This document shows, piece after piece, positions 1 to 7,647 of a DNA stretch of 17,180 nt (within the stretch, counting starts at the first letter, position 1; every line of letters begins with the position of its first letter). The stretch lies in contig CALMCK010000095.1 in the NCBI GenBank assembly GCA_937862845.1, positions 1-17,180 on the forward strand. Direction: 5' to 3'. Position numbers and translations under genes: made by a program. Origin of the DNA: an uncultured Burkholderiaceae bacterium. Its GTDB lineage: Bacteria > Pseudomonadota > Gammaproteobacteria > Burkholderiales > Burkholderiaceae. The notes under the pieces were generated by a model, which was not told the origin of the DNA, did no database searches, and saw only the letters and a program-made list of their open reading frames with translations.

Positions 1-175
1 AAAGTTCTCTCATTTCATTCCGTTTTTCTATATGATGGATGGCTTGAGCTACGGCTTTTTTGGCACGTCAGATATTTCGCCATGGGTCAGCTTGACCGTC
101 GTCGGCACAGCGCTTTTATTTTTATCCGCGTTTACTTTGACCGTATTGCGCCGCGGCTATAAGCTTCGATATTGA
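1..175 (+). CDS. ABC-2 type transporter permease, C-terminal end (partial)
   Basis: Frame 2 is open from the left edge to a TGA at 173-175 and gives about 57 residues. The peptide reads ...PFFYMMDGLSYGFFGTSD... followed by a hydrophobic helix and the ending RRGYKLRY. This matches the C-terminus of YadH-like ABC-2 permeases, where an N-P-F-F-Y-M-x-D-G-x-R-Y-G-F stretch is followed by the last membrane helix and R-R-G-Y-K-L. The protein would be the membrane subunit of an ATP-driven exporter whose substrate cannot be told from this piece. The start, the other helices and any ATPase partner lie left of the window. It ends 16 bases before ibaG, which suggests one transcript. Family assignment rests on a short fragment. 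Confidence 0.8.
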   Translation, partial: KFSHFIPFFYMMDGLSYGFFGTSDISPWVSLTVVGTALLFLSAFTLTVLRRGYKLRY

Positions 176-191
176 TTATTTTAGGATTGGC

Positions 192-437
192 ATGAACCAC
201 CCCACACCCGAACAAATTAAAACCTACATCACAGATGGTCTCGCTTGCGAACACATCGAGCTCGAAGGCGATGGTCAGCATTTTTATGCCACCATCGTGT
301 CGGCCACATTCGATGGACAACGCACTTTGGCACGTCAACGCGCGGTGTATGCCGTGTTGGGCGACAGCATGGTGTCAGAGATTCACGCACTGTCGATGAA
401 AACCTACACGCCTGCTGAATGGCAGGCGAGACAATAA
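192..437 (+). CDS. ibaG: BolA family protein IbaG/YrbA
   Basis: The protein has 81 residues, a normal length for the short BolA/IbaG branch. The pattern fits the class II KH-like BolA fold: an N-terminal helix (PEQIKTYITDGL), two strands around HIELEGDGQHFYATIVS, the helix LARQRAVYAVLG, and the conserved C-terminal E-I-H-A-L-S-M-K-T-Y-T-P block with its histidine at about residue 65. BolA proteins usually work with monothiol glutaredoxins in iron-sulphur or iron handling; older annotations call them transcriptional regulators. AGGA at 183-186 stands five bases before the ATG and fixes the start. The position between an ABC permease and murA is the standard proteobacterial context for ibaG. 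Confidence 0.93.
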   Translation: MNHPTPEQIKTYITDGLACEHIELEGDGQHFYATIVSATFDGQRTLARQRAVYAVLGDSMVSEIHALSMKTYTPAEWQARQ

Positions 438-532
438 TTCAAAAGGCGCAGCACACATTCGGCACACACGCGCCGTTTATGCTGTGGTCAGTCATTTAAC
501 ATTCCAAACAACCTATAAAAAGAAAGCACAAA

Positions 533-1828
533 ATGGAACAACTCAAAATCACCGGCAACCCAAACATCAAACTCAATGGCGACATCCGCATCGGTGGCGC
601 CAAAAACGCCGCGCTGCCGATTATGTGTGCGACGCTGCTCACAGGCGAGGCGGTGCAGCTGCGCAATGTGCCTGATTTGCGTGACATTCGCACCACGGTT
701 AAATTGTTGCGCGAACTCGGCGTGACGGTTTCGGAGTTAGAACACGATAAAATCACCGTACAAGCCTATGGCAGCATCAGCACCAAAGCGACGTATGATT
801 TGGTCAAAACCATGCGTGCCTCGATTTTGGTTTTAGGGCCACTGCTCGCACGATTTGGCGAGACTTGGGTGTCATTGCCAGGCGGCTGTGCGATTGGCGC
901 ACGTCCTGTTGACCAACACATCAAAGGCCTGCAAGCGATGGGCGCAGAAATCACCATCGAGCACGGCTACATTCACGCCCGCGCACCCGAAGGTGGCCGC
1001 CTCAAAGGCGCCTCCATCACCACCGACATGATTACCGTCACAGGCACCGAAAACTTACTCATGGCCGCGACACTCGCCGATGGCGAAACGATTCTTGAAA
1101 ACGCCGCTTGCGAGCCCGAAGTCACCGACCTCGCACACATGCTGGTTGCCATGGGTGCAAAAATCCAAGGCATTGGCACGCATCGCCTCGTGATTCAAGG
1201 TGTCGAAAAACTCCACAGCACCACCCACAGCGTGGTCTCTGACCGCATCGAAGCGGGCACTTTTTTATGCGCCGTCGCCGCCACAGGTGGTGACATCCGC
1301 CTCACCCATGTTGACCCGAGCATCATGACCGCCGTCCTTGACAAGCTCACCGAAATGGGTGTTGAGCTCGAGCTAGGTGAGACGACCATCCGCGCCAAAA
1401 TGAATCAACGCGCCCAACCTGTGAGCTTCTCCACCACCGAATACCCAGGTTTCCCGACGGACATGCAAGCGCAGTTCATGGCGGTCAACGCCATTGCCAA
1501 CGGTGCATCATCGGTCACCGAAACGATTTTTGAAAACCGCTTCATGCACGTGCAGGAAATGAACCGCCTCGGTGCCAACATCACCATCCACGGCAACACC
1601 GCCACCACCGAAGGCGTCGAAGTGGACACGCTGTCAGGTGCGATGGTCATGGCCACCGACCTGCGTGCCTCCGCCAGCCTCGTCATTCTCGGCTTGCTCG
1701 CCGAAGGCACGACGATTGTTGACCGCATTTACCACCTCGACCGTGGCTACGAGCGCATGGAAGAAAAACTCAAAGCCGTCGGCGCAACGATTGAGCGCGT
1801 CAGTGGCATGGGTGAAGAAGAGGTTTAA
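533..1828 (+). CDS. murA: UDP-N-acetylglucosamine 1-carboxyvinyltransferase MurA
   Basis: MurA transfers enolpyruvate from PEP to UDP-GlcNAc in the cytoplasm, the first committed step of peptidoglycan synthesis. The 431-residue product is slightly longer than the usual 417-420; the surplus includes an acidic C-terminal tail (GMGEEEV). Key residues are present: Lys24 in GGAKNAALP, the catalytic Cys119 in [14 protein letters not shown] (the residue hit by fosfomycin), Asp310 in [11 protein letters not shown], and the DLR and [13 protein letters not shown] blocks near the end. Because Cys is kept and not Asp, the enzyme should be fosfomycin-sensitive in principle. The ribosome binding site is weak (GAAAG, six bases before the ATG). 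The gene uses mostly C-ending codons, as hisG and hisD do, unlike the G/T-ending genes that follow. Confidence 0.97.
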   Translation: MEQLKITGNPNIKLNGDIRIGGAKNAALPIMCATLLTGEAVQLRNVPDLRDIRTTVKLLRELGVTVSELEHDKITVQAYGSISTKATYDLVKTMRASILVLGPLLARFGETWVSLPGGCAIGARPVDQHIKGLQAMGAEITIEHGYIHARAPEGGRLKGASITTDMITVTGTENLLMAATLADGETILENAACEPEVTDLAHMLVAMGAKIQGIGTHRLVIQGVEKLHSTTHSVVSDRIEAGTFLCAVAATGGDIRLTHVDPSIMTAVLDKLTEMGVELELGETTIRAKMNQRAQPVSFSTTEYPGFPTDMQAQFMAVNAIANGASSVTETIFENRFMHVQEMNRLGANITIHGNTATTEGVEVDTLSGAMVMATDLRASASLVILGLLAEGTTIVDRIYHLDRGYERMEEKLKAVGATIERVSGMGEEEV

Positions 1829-1928
1829 CAGCCTAAGAGTGTGGCGATGACAGGATGCCCTCTGTTGCCTTGCTCGCGGTGCTGACTCAAAAATCTTGGT
1901 CGGCTTCACTCTCGCTTCACCTCCTGCC

Positions 1929-1951
1929 ATGCCCGCTTCACACGCGGGCAT
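1929..1951 (+). repeat. Perfect 8-bp stem-loop between murA and the DUF218 gene
   Basis: ATGCCCGC at 1929-1936 and GCGGGCAT at 1944-1951 form a perfect stem with a 7-base loop. No T-run follows, so this is not a classical intrinsic terminator. It lies 29 bases before the next start codon and could be an mRNA stability or Rho-related hairpin. The rest of the 152-base gap (1829-1980) shows only the ribosome binding site AGGAG just before 1981. Confidence 0.5.
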
Positions 1952-1980
1952 CATGATGTGGATTTTCACAGGAGTCCACC

Positions 1981-2667
1981 ATGTCACGCACACGCTTTCC
2001 ACTCGATTTAAATTTACCCAGGTCTCGCCGCTTTAACCCATTCGCTTGGGTTTGGCGGCGTCGTTATTTGCGCTATCCGATGTTGTTGGGTGTGTTGGGT
2101 GCGTCGCTGTATGTGGCGTTGTGGTTGATGATTTGGCAGCATGCGCGCACGGTGTTGACGCATCCGCCGACGCAGGTGGCGGATGTGGCGATGGTGTTTG
2201 GCAATCGCGCTTATTTAAATGGTGCGCCGAATCCGTGTCTGACGGGGCGCGTCGATGAGGGCGTGCGTTTGGCGGACAATGGTTTGGCGAATGCGCTGTT
2301 GTTTTCGGGTGGGCGCGACATCGAGGACAATCGTGTGGAGGCGCAGGTGATGGAGACGCATGCGCGTGCTCAGGGTTATGTGGGTGAGGTTTGGCGTGAG
2401 GAGGCGTCGCGCTCGAGTTTGGAAAACATGCAGCTGAGCGCGGCGATCGTGTCTGAGAAAAAAGCCCGCAGTGTGATTTTGGTGTCCGAGCCGTATCATC
2501 TGTGGCGGATTCAGCGCTTGGTTGAACGTGGTTATCTGGGTGAGGGTTTGACGGTACAATACGCTGCGGCGCCGTCGTATTGTTGGAATACGTGGGGCAT
2601 GTTTTTTAAAGGTTCGTTGCGCGAGCCGTTGGCAGTGGTGGCGAATTTTATCAGTGGGTATTATTAG
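1981..2667 (+). CDS. DUF218 / YdcF-SanA-like membrane-anchored protein
   Basis: The product has 228 residues. A basic N-terminus (residues 1-31, many Arg) is followed by one membrane helix at about 33-52. The DUF218 domain follows: DVAMVFGNRAYLNGAP, GRVDEGVRLADNG, LLFSGGRDIEDNRVEAQVM with the signature S-G-G and later Glu, EEASRSSLENM, then VILVSEPYHLWRIQRLV. SanA/YdcF proteins are linked to envelope barrier function and vancomycin resistance in enterics, but their chemistry is poorly known. The orientation suggests a periplasmic domain. AGGAG seven bases before the ATG gives a clear start. The gene prefers G/T-ending codons, in contrast to murA just upstream. Family is well supported; function is not. 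Confidence 0.88.
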   Translation: MSRTRFPLDLNLPRSRRFNPFAWVWRRRYLRYPMLLGVLGASLYVALWLMIWQHARTVLTHPPTQVADVAMVFGNRAYLNGAPNPCLTGRVDEGVRLADNGLANALLFSGGRDIEDNRVEAQVMETHARAQGYVGEVWREEASRSSLENMQLSAAIVSEKKARSVILVSEPYHLWRIQRLVERGYLGEGLTVQYAAAPSYCWNTWGMFFKGSLREPLAVVANFISGYY

Positions 2668-2724
2668 TGGCGCGGGCGTGATGCGCGCGACACAGACAAA
2701 GGAAAAATCATAATTTATTTAATA

Positions 2725-2757
2725 GTGGCAGTGGTGGCAGTGGTGGCAGTGGTGGCG
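2725..2757 (+). repeat. 9-bp tandem repeat (GTGGCAGTG) in the anchor of the SRPBCC gene
   Basis: GTGGCAGTG occurs three times in tandem from 2725 and a fourth, degenerate unit (GTGGCGATT) follows. Each unit encodes Val-Ala-Val, so copy-number change would keep the frame and change the length of the hydrophobic segment by three residues. Confidence 0.8.
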
Positions 2758-3261
2758 ATTGTGGCGTTGTTGGTGGTGGCGTCATTGAAGCCGAATACGT
2801 TTAGCGTGGAGCGCAGCATCCGTGTGAATGCACCCGCAGAACGTGTGTTTGTCGAGGTCAACGACTTTCACCGCTGGGCCACGTGGTCGCCGTGGGAAAA
2901 TTTGGATGCCAATCTGCAACGCACTTACAGCGGCGCGGATGCGGGCGTGGGCGCGGTGTACGAGTGGCAGGGCAACAGCAAGGCAGGGCAGGGGCGGATG
3001 GAAATCAAGCAAACCACTGTGCCTTCGTCGATACAAATTCAACTCGATTTTCTCAAGCCGTTTGAAGCACACAACACCGTCGAGTTCAGCTTGCAAGCAC
3101 AGGGTGATGCGACCGAGGTGACGTGGAAAATGTATGGCCCAGCCAATTTCATGTCCAAGCTGATGGGCACGGTGATGAGTATGGATAAATTGGTGGGCAA
3201 GGATTTTGAAAAAGGCTTGAACGCGTTAAAACAAGTTGCGGAAGCCGCATCACAGGGTTAA
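2725..3261 (+). CDS. SRPBCC (polyketide cyclase 2-like) protein with N-terminal membrane anchor
   Basis: A GTG start at 2725 gives 178 residues. Residues 1-21 form a Val/Ala helix (signal or anchor), then comes an SRPBCC/START-like fold: FSVERSIRVNAPAERVFVEVNDFHRWATWSPWENLD, a strand-rich core (GAVYEWQG), and a C-terminal helix (MDKLVGKDFEKGLNALKQV). The W-A-T-W-S-P-W element is typical of polyketide_cyc2 proteins; ligand and role are unknown. The start is uncertain: the good ribosome binding site AAAGGA (2698-2703) is about 21 bases upstream of this GTG. The same frame is open from 2668 but has no ATG, GTG or TTG before 2725, so initiation may use ATC 2707, ATA 2710 or ATT 2713, giving an N-terminus such as IIYLIVAVV. 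The nearby 9-bp tandem repeat lies in the anchor. Confidence 0.82.
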   Translation: MAVVAVVAVVAIVALLVVASLKPNTFSVERSIRVNAPAERVFVEVNDFHRWATWSPWENLDANLQRTYSGADAGVGAVYEWQGNSKAGQGRMEIKQTTVPSSIQIQLDFLKPFEAHNTVEFSLQAQGDATEVTWKMYGPANFMSKLMGTVMSMDKLVGKDFEKGLNALKQVAEAASQG

Positions 3262-3328
3262 AAGTTGTTGGCGTGTGACTGAAACTGTTTGACCGAAATT
3301 ATTTAACCCAATCCATTTTACCCAACAC

Positions 3329-3354
3329 GGAAAAGCGCTGTCTTTTCCTTTTTT
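3329..3354 (+). terminator. Intrinsic terminator-like hairpin in the leader of the MFS gene
   Basis: GGAAAAG (3329-3335) pairs with CTTTTCC (3342-3348) around the loop CGCTGT, and six T follow (3349-3354). This is a standard Rho-independent terminator shape, though the stem is short. It would end the transcript of the DUF218 and SRPBCC genes. Only six bases separate it from the ribosome binding site of the MFS gene (AAGGA, 3361-3365), so any MFS transcript with a normal leader must pass through it. It may therefore act as an attenuator. Confidence 0.7.
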
Positions 3355-3371
3355 ATCGTTAAGGATGCCGT

Positions 3372-4787
3372 ATGAATCGTCGCTCACTGGCCATGTTGAC
3401 CCTGTGTCTGGGCACCCTCATGATTGTGCTGGACACCACCATTGTCAATGTGGCTTTGCCGTCTATTAAAGCCGATTTGCATTTTGATGATGCCAATCTG
3501 GCGTGGGTGGTGAATGCTTACTTGCTGACTTTCGGTGGGTTTTTGCTGTTCGGTGGTCGTCTGGGTGATTGGTATGGGCAGCGCAAATTATTTCTCATCG
3601 GTATGGTGGCGTTCACGTTGGCGTCATTGGCCTGCGGTTTGGCGACATCGCAAGTCACTTTGATCGTGGCGCGGGCGGTGCAGGGTGTCGGCGGTGCGGT
3701 GGTTGAAGCGGTGGCGCTGTCGATGGTGATGGCCATGTATGTCGAGCCCGCTGAGCGCGCGAAGGCGATGGGTGTGTATGGCTTTGTCGCGGCGGGTGGC
3801 GGCGCGCTGGGTGTGGTGGCGGGCGGGATTTTGACGCAGGCATTCAGTTGGCATTGGACGTTTTTGGTCAATGTGCCTGTGGGTTTGGTGGTGTTTTTGA
3901 TGGCGTTAAAATATTTACCAAAACATGAAGTCGCGGCCGATAAAGCCAAGCTCGATGTCGCAGGCGCATTGACGGTCACCGCCTCATTGGTGTTGGCGGT
4001 GTATGCGATTGTCAATGGCAATCAGCTCGGTTGGTTGTCTGTGCACACCTTGAGTTTGCTCGCTTGCTCGGCGCTGCTGTTTGTCGCTTTTGTGCGGATT
4101 GAGCAGCGCGTCGCCACACCGCTCGTGCCGTTTCGATTGTTGCGCGGCACGCATTTGCCGATCGCGGGTGTGATGGGTGTGCTGTGGGCGGCGGCAATGT
4201 TTTCGTGGTTCTTTTTGGGCGCGTTGTATTTGCAGCAGGTGTTGGACTACAGCCCCTTGGCAATTGGTTTGGCGTTTTTGCCCGCCAATCTCATCATGGC
4301 GTTGTTTTCCATCAGCCTCTCGGCGAAATTGGTCATGCGGTTTGGCACGCGCAGCACTTTGGCGAGTGGCATGTTGATTGTGTCGGTGAGTTTGTTGCTG
4401 TTCGCACGTGCGCCAGTCGATGGGCAATTTTTACTCGACGTGTTGCCCAGTATGGTGTTGCTCGGCGTCGGCTGTGGCATGGCCATGACGCCGATGATGA
4501 TGGCCGCCATGGAGGGCATTGACGAAGCCGAGTCAGGGCTTGCTTCGGGCATCCTCAACACCGCATTTATGATGGGGGGCGCGCTCGGCCTCGCCATCCT
4601 CGCCAGTGCTGCAGCCGCGCGCAGCACGTCCGTATTGAGCGCGGGTGACGACATCAAAGCGGCATTGACCAGCGGCTATCACCTTGCGTTTTATATGGGT
4701 GCTGCATTTGCATTGTTGGCGGCGGGCTTGGCGCTGCGTTACTTGAAGCAACACAACACCCTTGAATCCACCGTTCAATCCGACTGA
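3372..4787 (+). CDS. MFS drug efflux transporter, DHA2 (EmrB/QacA-like) family
   Basis: The 471-residue, strongly hydrophobic protein opens with LDTTIVNVALPSIKADL, the motif D1 of drug:H+ antiporters. Motif A follows as GGRLGDWYGQRKLFLIG, then VARAVQGVGGAVVEAVALSMV (motif B region, with the conserved Arg) and GFVAAGGGALGVVAGGILTQAFSWHWTFLVNVPVG (motif C, typical of exporters). Length and motifs fit the 14-helix DHA2 group, which exports hydrophobic drugs and dyes across the inner membrane. No EmrA-type adaptor or TetR/MarR regulator is adjacent, so the substrate stays open. AAGGA six bases before the ATG sets the start. The terminator-like hairpin directly upstream suggests control by transcription attenuation or supply by read-through. 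Confidence 0.92.
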   Translation: MNRRSLAMLTLCLGTLMIVLDTTIVNVALPSIKADLHFDDANLAWVVNAYLLTFGGFLLFGGRLGDWYGQRKLFLIGMVAFTLASLACGLATSQVTLIVARAVQGVGGAVVEAVALSMVMAMYVEPAERAKAMGVYGFVAAGGGALGVVAGGILTQAFSWHWTFLVNVPVGLVVFLMALKYLPKHEVAADKAKLDVAGALTVTASLVLAVYAIVNGNQLGWLSVHTLSLLACSALLFVAFVRIEQRVATPLVPFRLLRGTHLPIAGVMGVLWAAAMFSWFFLGALYLQQVLDYSPLAIGLAFLPANLIMALFSISLSAKLVMRFGTRSTLASGMLIVSVSLLLFARAPVDGQFLLDVLPSMVLLGVGCGMAMTPMMMAAMEGIDEAESGLASGILNTAFMMGGALGLAILASAAAARSTSVLSAGDDIKAALTSGYHLAFYMGAAFALLAAGLALRYLKQHNTLESTVQSD

Positions 4788-4821
4788 GCGCGGTACAATA
4801 CTGCTTTACAAAAGGAGATTT

Positions 4822-5157
4822 ATGAACACGCCCGCTTGCCCCGTTTGCACCCTCACCAACACCTATCCCGATGGCGAACAGCTCGTCTGCGCCGATTGCG
4901 GCCATGAGTGGTCGGCCAGCGACGTCTCGGCCGACGATGACGTTGATAAAGTCGTGCGCGACTCGAATGGCAATGTTTTAGAGAATGGCGACTCGGTGAT
5001 TTTGATTAAAGACCTCAAAGTCAAAGGCAGCGCCATCGTGCTCAAAAAAGGCACGAAGGTCAAAAACATCCGCATTGTCGATGGCGACCATGACATTGAT
5101 TGCAAAGTCGATGGCGTGAGTTTGTCGCTCAAGTCTGAGTTTTTAAAGAAAGCATGA
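4822..5157 (+). CDS. yjdM: YjdM/PhnA zinc-ribbon domain protein
   Basis: The 111-residue product matches E. coli YjdM (old name PhnA) in length and layout: an N-terminal zinc ribbon with CPVC and CADC pairs (C5/C8 and C23/C26), then a small SH3-like domain with VRDSNGNVLENGDSVILIKDLKVKGSA, KKGTKVKNIRIVDGDHDIDCKVDG and LKSEFLKK. It is not the phosphonoacetate hydrolase that shares the PhnA name, and its function is unclear. The frame is open farther upstream into the MFS gene, but AAGGAG at 4812-4817 places the start at ATG 4822. A TACAAT at 4793-4798 could be a -10 box, but no good -35 stands at the right distance. The gene converges on the hydrolase with 28 bases between stops; no T-run terminator is visible there. 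Confidence 0.93.
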   Translation: MNTPACPVCTLTNTYPDGEQLVCADCGHEWSASDVSADDDVDKVVRDSNGNVLENGDSVILIKDLKVKGSAIVLKKGTKVKNIRIVDGDHDIDCKVDGVSLSLKSEFLKKA

Positions 5158-5185
5158 GCGCCCAATTTTCTTGATAAAAACAATG

Positions 5186-6049
5186 TCAAAGCCGCGCCAA
5201 AACCTCAGCCGCCACTGCCTCAGGATTTTGCAGTGGCGCCATGTGGCCGAGTTTGGGCAGCACAGTCACGGGCAGGTCAGGGCGCAGCTTGGCCCACTTG
5301 CGCCACGAGGCCGACGGAATCCACTGACTCTCTTCAGCGCGCAGACACACGCATGGCACTTTTAATCTCATCAGCGCACGCCAAGCATACGCAGGGCTGC
5401 GGAAAATATGCGCCTCCCACTGCGTTGGAAATGTGTGGTGCAGTTGACCCGTTGCAGTATTCATCGCCAAACCATGCGCCGCGTAGTCAGCCATCACTGT
5501 CCGTGAAATACCTTTAAACGCTGGCTTGCCGATGTGAGAATCGACAAAGTCATCATGCGAATCCCAGACGGCCCGCCGTTTTTCGGTGCGCTTGGAGAGG
5601 CTGAACACTCGCTTGCGCAGCCACATCGGCATCCACGCCAGTTGCGCGAAGGCACGGGTCGGAAACATCATCGGCTCAATCAAAATAATTTGTTTAAACA
5701 AATCTGGCCGCTTCGCCGCCGCAATCAACGTCATCACGCCACCGAGCGAATGCCCCACGCCAATCACGCCATCAGGTGAGCACTGCTCAATCGCTGCAAT
5801 CATGTCATCGGCGGCATCGCTCCACGAAAAATTTTTTGGCGGCACACCAACACCCGACCAAATCGCGCGGTGCTCCAGCGCATAGACGCGGTGGTTTTGT
5901 GCCAGTTGATTGATAAATGCGGCATACGTACCCGCAGGGAAGCCGTTGCCGTGCGCGAAATGTATCGCCACATCGGCCTCGCCGTGAGCCGCATCCCAGA
6001 TGCGCAGCGGCGCGCTGTGTGTGTTGACGATGATGGTTTCGGTGCGCAT
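5186..6049 (-). CDS. Alpha/beta hydrolase
   Basis: With the ATG at 6049 the protein has 287 residues. It shows the alpha/beta hydrolase pattern: oxyanion-hole loop HFAHGNGFPAG (residues 30-40), nucleophile elbow G-H-S-L-G with Ser101, a probable acid at Glu239/Glu240 (LRAEES), and the catalytic His269 in LGHMAP near the C-terminus. A basic cap region lies around 144-160. No signal peptide is seen, so it is probably cytoplasmic; the substrate cannot be told. An upstream in-frame TTG (6076) was not used, because an extended -10 box overlaps it and ATG 6049 lies at a normal leader distance. The gene is divergent from hisG and convergent with yjdM, so it splits the region between murA and hisG. 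Confidence 0.9.
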   Translation of the reverse strand: MRTETIIVNTHSAPLRIWDAAHGEADVAIHFAHGNGFPAGTYAAFINQLAQNHRVYALEHRAIWSGVGVPPKNFSWSDAADDMIAAIEQCSPDGVIGVGHSLGGVMTLIAAAKRPDLFKQIILIEPMMFPTRAFAQLAWMPMWLRKRVFSLSKRTEKRRAVWDSHDDFVDSHIGKPAFKGISRTVMADYAAHGLAMNTATGQLHHTFPTQWEAHIFRSPAYAWRALMRLKVPCVCLRAEESQWIPSASWRKWAKLRPDLPVTVLPKLGHMAPLQNPEAVAAEVLARL

Positions 6050-6075
6050 GGATGTCTCAATTGAATTAAAAAGCA

Positions 6076-6084
6076 ATCATAGCA
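6076..6084 (-). promoter_or_regulatory. Extended -10 promoter element of the hydrolase gene
   Basis: Read on the minus strand, the sequence is TGCTATGAT: an extended -10 (TGn) followed by TATGAT, five of six matches to TATAAT. Transcription would start near 6069, leaving a leader of about 20 bases to the ATG at 6049. No convincing -35 is visible, as is common for extended -10 promoters. Confidence 0.45.
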
Positions 6085-6203
6085 CGGTGCCAAAACCGCC
6101 GCAGTCACGCACAATGGCTGCGCTCATCCGCAACGGTTGGCTTTAAATCGAAACAATGGATAGAGAATCCTGCCGACATTCGCGTGCGAAAGCCTGTCAT
6201 TCA

Positions 6204-6212
6204 TGGGATAAT
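6204..6212 (+). promoter_or_regulatory. Extended -10 promoter element of hisG
   Basis: TGGGATAAT combines a TGn extension with GATAAT (five of six matches). The expected transcription start near 6219 gives a leader of about 20 bases to the hisG ATG at 6240. No clear -35 is present. I found no His-rich leader peptide, so a classical his attenuator is not supported. Confidence 0.45.
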
Positions 6213-6239
6213 TCGACTTTTACCACGGCACAACACACC

Positions 6240-6875
6240 ATGCTCACCCTCGCACTCTCCAAAGGTCGAATTTTCACCGAAACACTGCCCATGCTGCGCG
6301 CCGCAGGCATCGAAGTGCTCGAAGCACCTGAATCCTCGCGCAAATTAATTTTGCCCACCAATCAAACCGATCTGCGCGTCATCATCGTGCGCGCCTCCGA
6401 TGTGCCGACCTACGTGCGCTACGGCGCCGCCGACTTTGGCGTCGCGGGCAAAGACACCTTGCTCGAGACAGGCCTCGAAGGCCTGTACAGCCCGATTGAC
6501 CTACAAATCGCGAAATGCCGCATGTCCGTCGCCGTGCGCAACGGCTTCGACTACGCCGCCGCCGTCGGCTCAGGCGCACGCATCCGCGTCGTGACGAAAT
6601 ACGTCGAAACCGCCAAACAACACTTCGCCGCCAAAGGCATGCACGTCGACCTCATCAAACTCTACGGCTCCATGGAACTCGGCCCACTGGTCGGCCTCGG
6701 CGACGCCATCGTCGATTTGGTCAGCACAGGCGGCACGCTGCGCGCCAATGATTTGGTCGAAGTCGAAGAAATCTGCGACATCTCCTCACGATTGATTGTC
6801 AATCAAGCGTCACTCAAGCTCAAAGCCGCACGACTGCGCCCAATACTTGCCGCGTTTGAAGCGGCGGTGAAATAA
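6240..6875 (+). CDS. hisG: ATP phosphoribosyltransferase catalytic subunit HisG (short form)
   Basis: HisG joins ATP and PRPP, the first step of histidine synthesis. The 211-residue product is the short form: [54 protein letters not shown] and [24 protein letters not shown] (PRPP-binding region). It lacks the roughly 80-residue C-terminal regulatory domain of long HisG. Short HisG works as a hetero-octamer with HisZ, which carries histidine feedback and is not in the window. The frame extends upstream to 6156, but family alignment starts at [10 protein letters not shown], so ATG 6240 is chosen; the upstream extension also runs through the promoter-like box. No clear Shine-Dalgarno is seen. 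Codons are strongly C-ending. Confidence 0.96.
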   Translation: MLTLALSKGRIFTETLPMLRAAGIEVLEAPESSRKLILPTNQTDLRVIIVRASDVPTYVRYGAADFGVAGKDTLLETGLEGLYSPIDLQIAKCRMSVAVRNGFDYAAAVGSGARIRVVTKYVETAKQHFAAKGMHVDLIKLYGSMELGPLVGLGDAIVDLVSTGGTLRANDLVEVEEICDISSRLIVNQASLKLKAARLRPILAAFEAAVK

Positions 6876-6938
6876 AGCGGGCATCAGAAATATTTCCGCG
6901 CATTGAGCGCATGCCCAAACCAACCAGAAAGCACGCCC

Positions 6939-7598
6939 ATGCTCCAATTGCACTACTCACCGACCGACGCATCCATGGCGCCGCACATTGTGCTTGAGGA
7001 GTTGTCATTGCCCTATGAATTGTTGCTGGTCGATCGCAGCGTGCTGGCGCAAAAATCGCCAGAGTATCTGCAACTCAATCCGAACGGCACGATCCCAACC
7101 TTGGTGCACGGCGATTTGGTCATCTACGAGACCGCCGCGATTATGATGTATGTGGCAGAGCTGCAACCCGAAGCGGGATTGTTGCCCATGGTTGGTACAG
7201 CCGAGCGTGGTGCGTTTTATAAATGGATGTTTTGGTTGGCCAATACATTGCACTCTTCACTGATTCCATTTTTTTATGGCGAGCGTTGGGTCGCCGCAGG
7301 CAATGCAGCGGGCGCGACCGAGGTGAAATGGCAAGCGCAGATTCGCGTGAAATCACTGTTACAAATTTTGGACAATGAGCTGGCCACAAGCAAACAAAAA
7401 TATTTGCTCGGCGAGCGATTCAGCCTGCTCGATATTTATGCGTTGATGTTGTGCCGCTGGACGCGTGATTTTGACAGCGCGGCGTGTGCGCCCGCGCGCG
7501 ACTGGCCACACTTGCGCCCTTATCTCGAGCGGATACTGGCCCGACCATCGGTGCAGCGCGTTTATGCCAAAGAAGGCATTGTTGCACCGTTGATTTAA
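6939..7598 (+). CDS. Glutathione S-transferase family protein
   Basis: The product has 219 residues with an N-terminal thioredoxin-like domain (MLQLHYSPTDASMAPHIVLEELSLPYELLLVD, then NPNGTIPTLVHGDLVIYETAAIMMYV, containing the conserved cis-Pro and the glutathione-binding E-T/S pair). An all-helical C-terminal domain follows, with YLLGERFSLLDIYALMLCRW, the N-capping/hydrophobic staple region of GSTs. It probably conjugates or binds glutathione in the cytoplasm; its substrate is unknown. A longer TTG start at 6903 is possible, but family similarity begins at ATG 6939. The gene sits between hisG and hisD in the same direction, 63 and 49 bases away, so it is likely co-transcribed though not part of the pathway. 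Confidence 0.9.
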   Translation: MLQLHYSPTDASMAPHIVLEELSLPYELLLVDRSVLAQKSPEYLQLNPNGTIPTLVHGDLVIYETAAIMMYVAELQPEAGLLPMVGTAERGAFYKWMFWLANTLHSSLIPFFYGERWVAAGNAAGATEVKWQAQIRVKSLLQILDNELATSKQKYLLGERFSLLDIYALMLCRWTRDFDSAACAPARDWPHLRPYLERILARPSVQRVYAKEGIVAPLI

Positions 7599-7647
7599 AT
7601 GGTATTCTCACAAAAACCAAAAAGTTAAACCATCAAAGATATAAGTC

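Noticed and set aside
1634..2002. 122-residue open frame on the minus strand over the end of murA and the following gap
   Set aside because: It is antisense to murA for most of its length, has low-complexity composition and no recognisable family; it is a shadow of GC-rich coding sequence.
6156..6239. N-terminal extension of hisG (start at 6156)
   Set aside because: HisG family similarity begins at the ATG at 6240, and the extension covers the promoter-like -10 box.
6213..6239. His leader peptide and attenuator before hisG
   Set aside because: No run of His codons and no terminator hairpin is present in the short leader.
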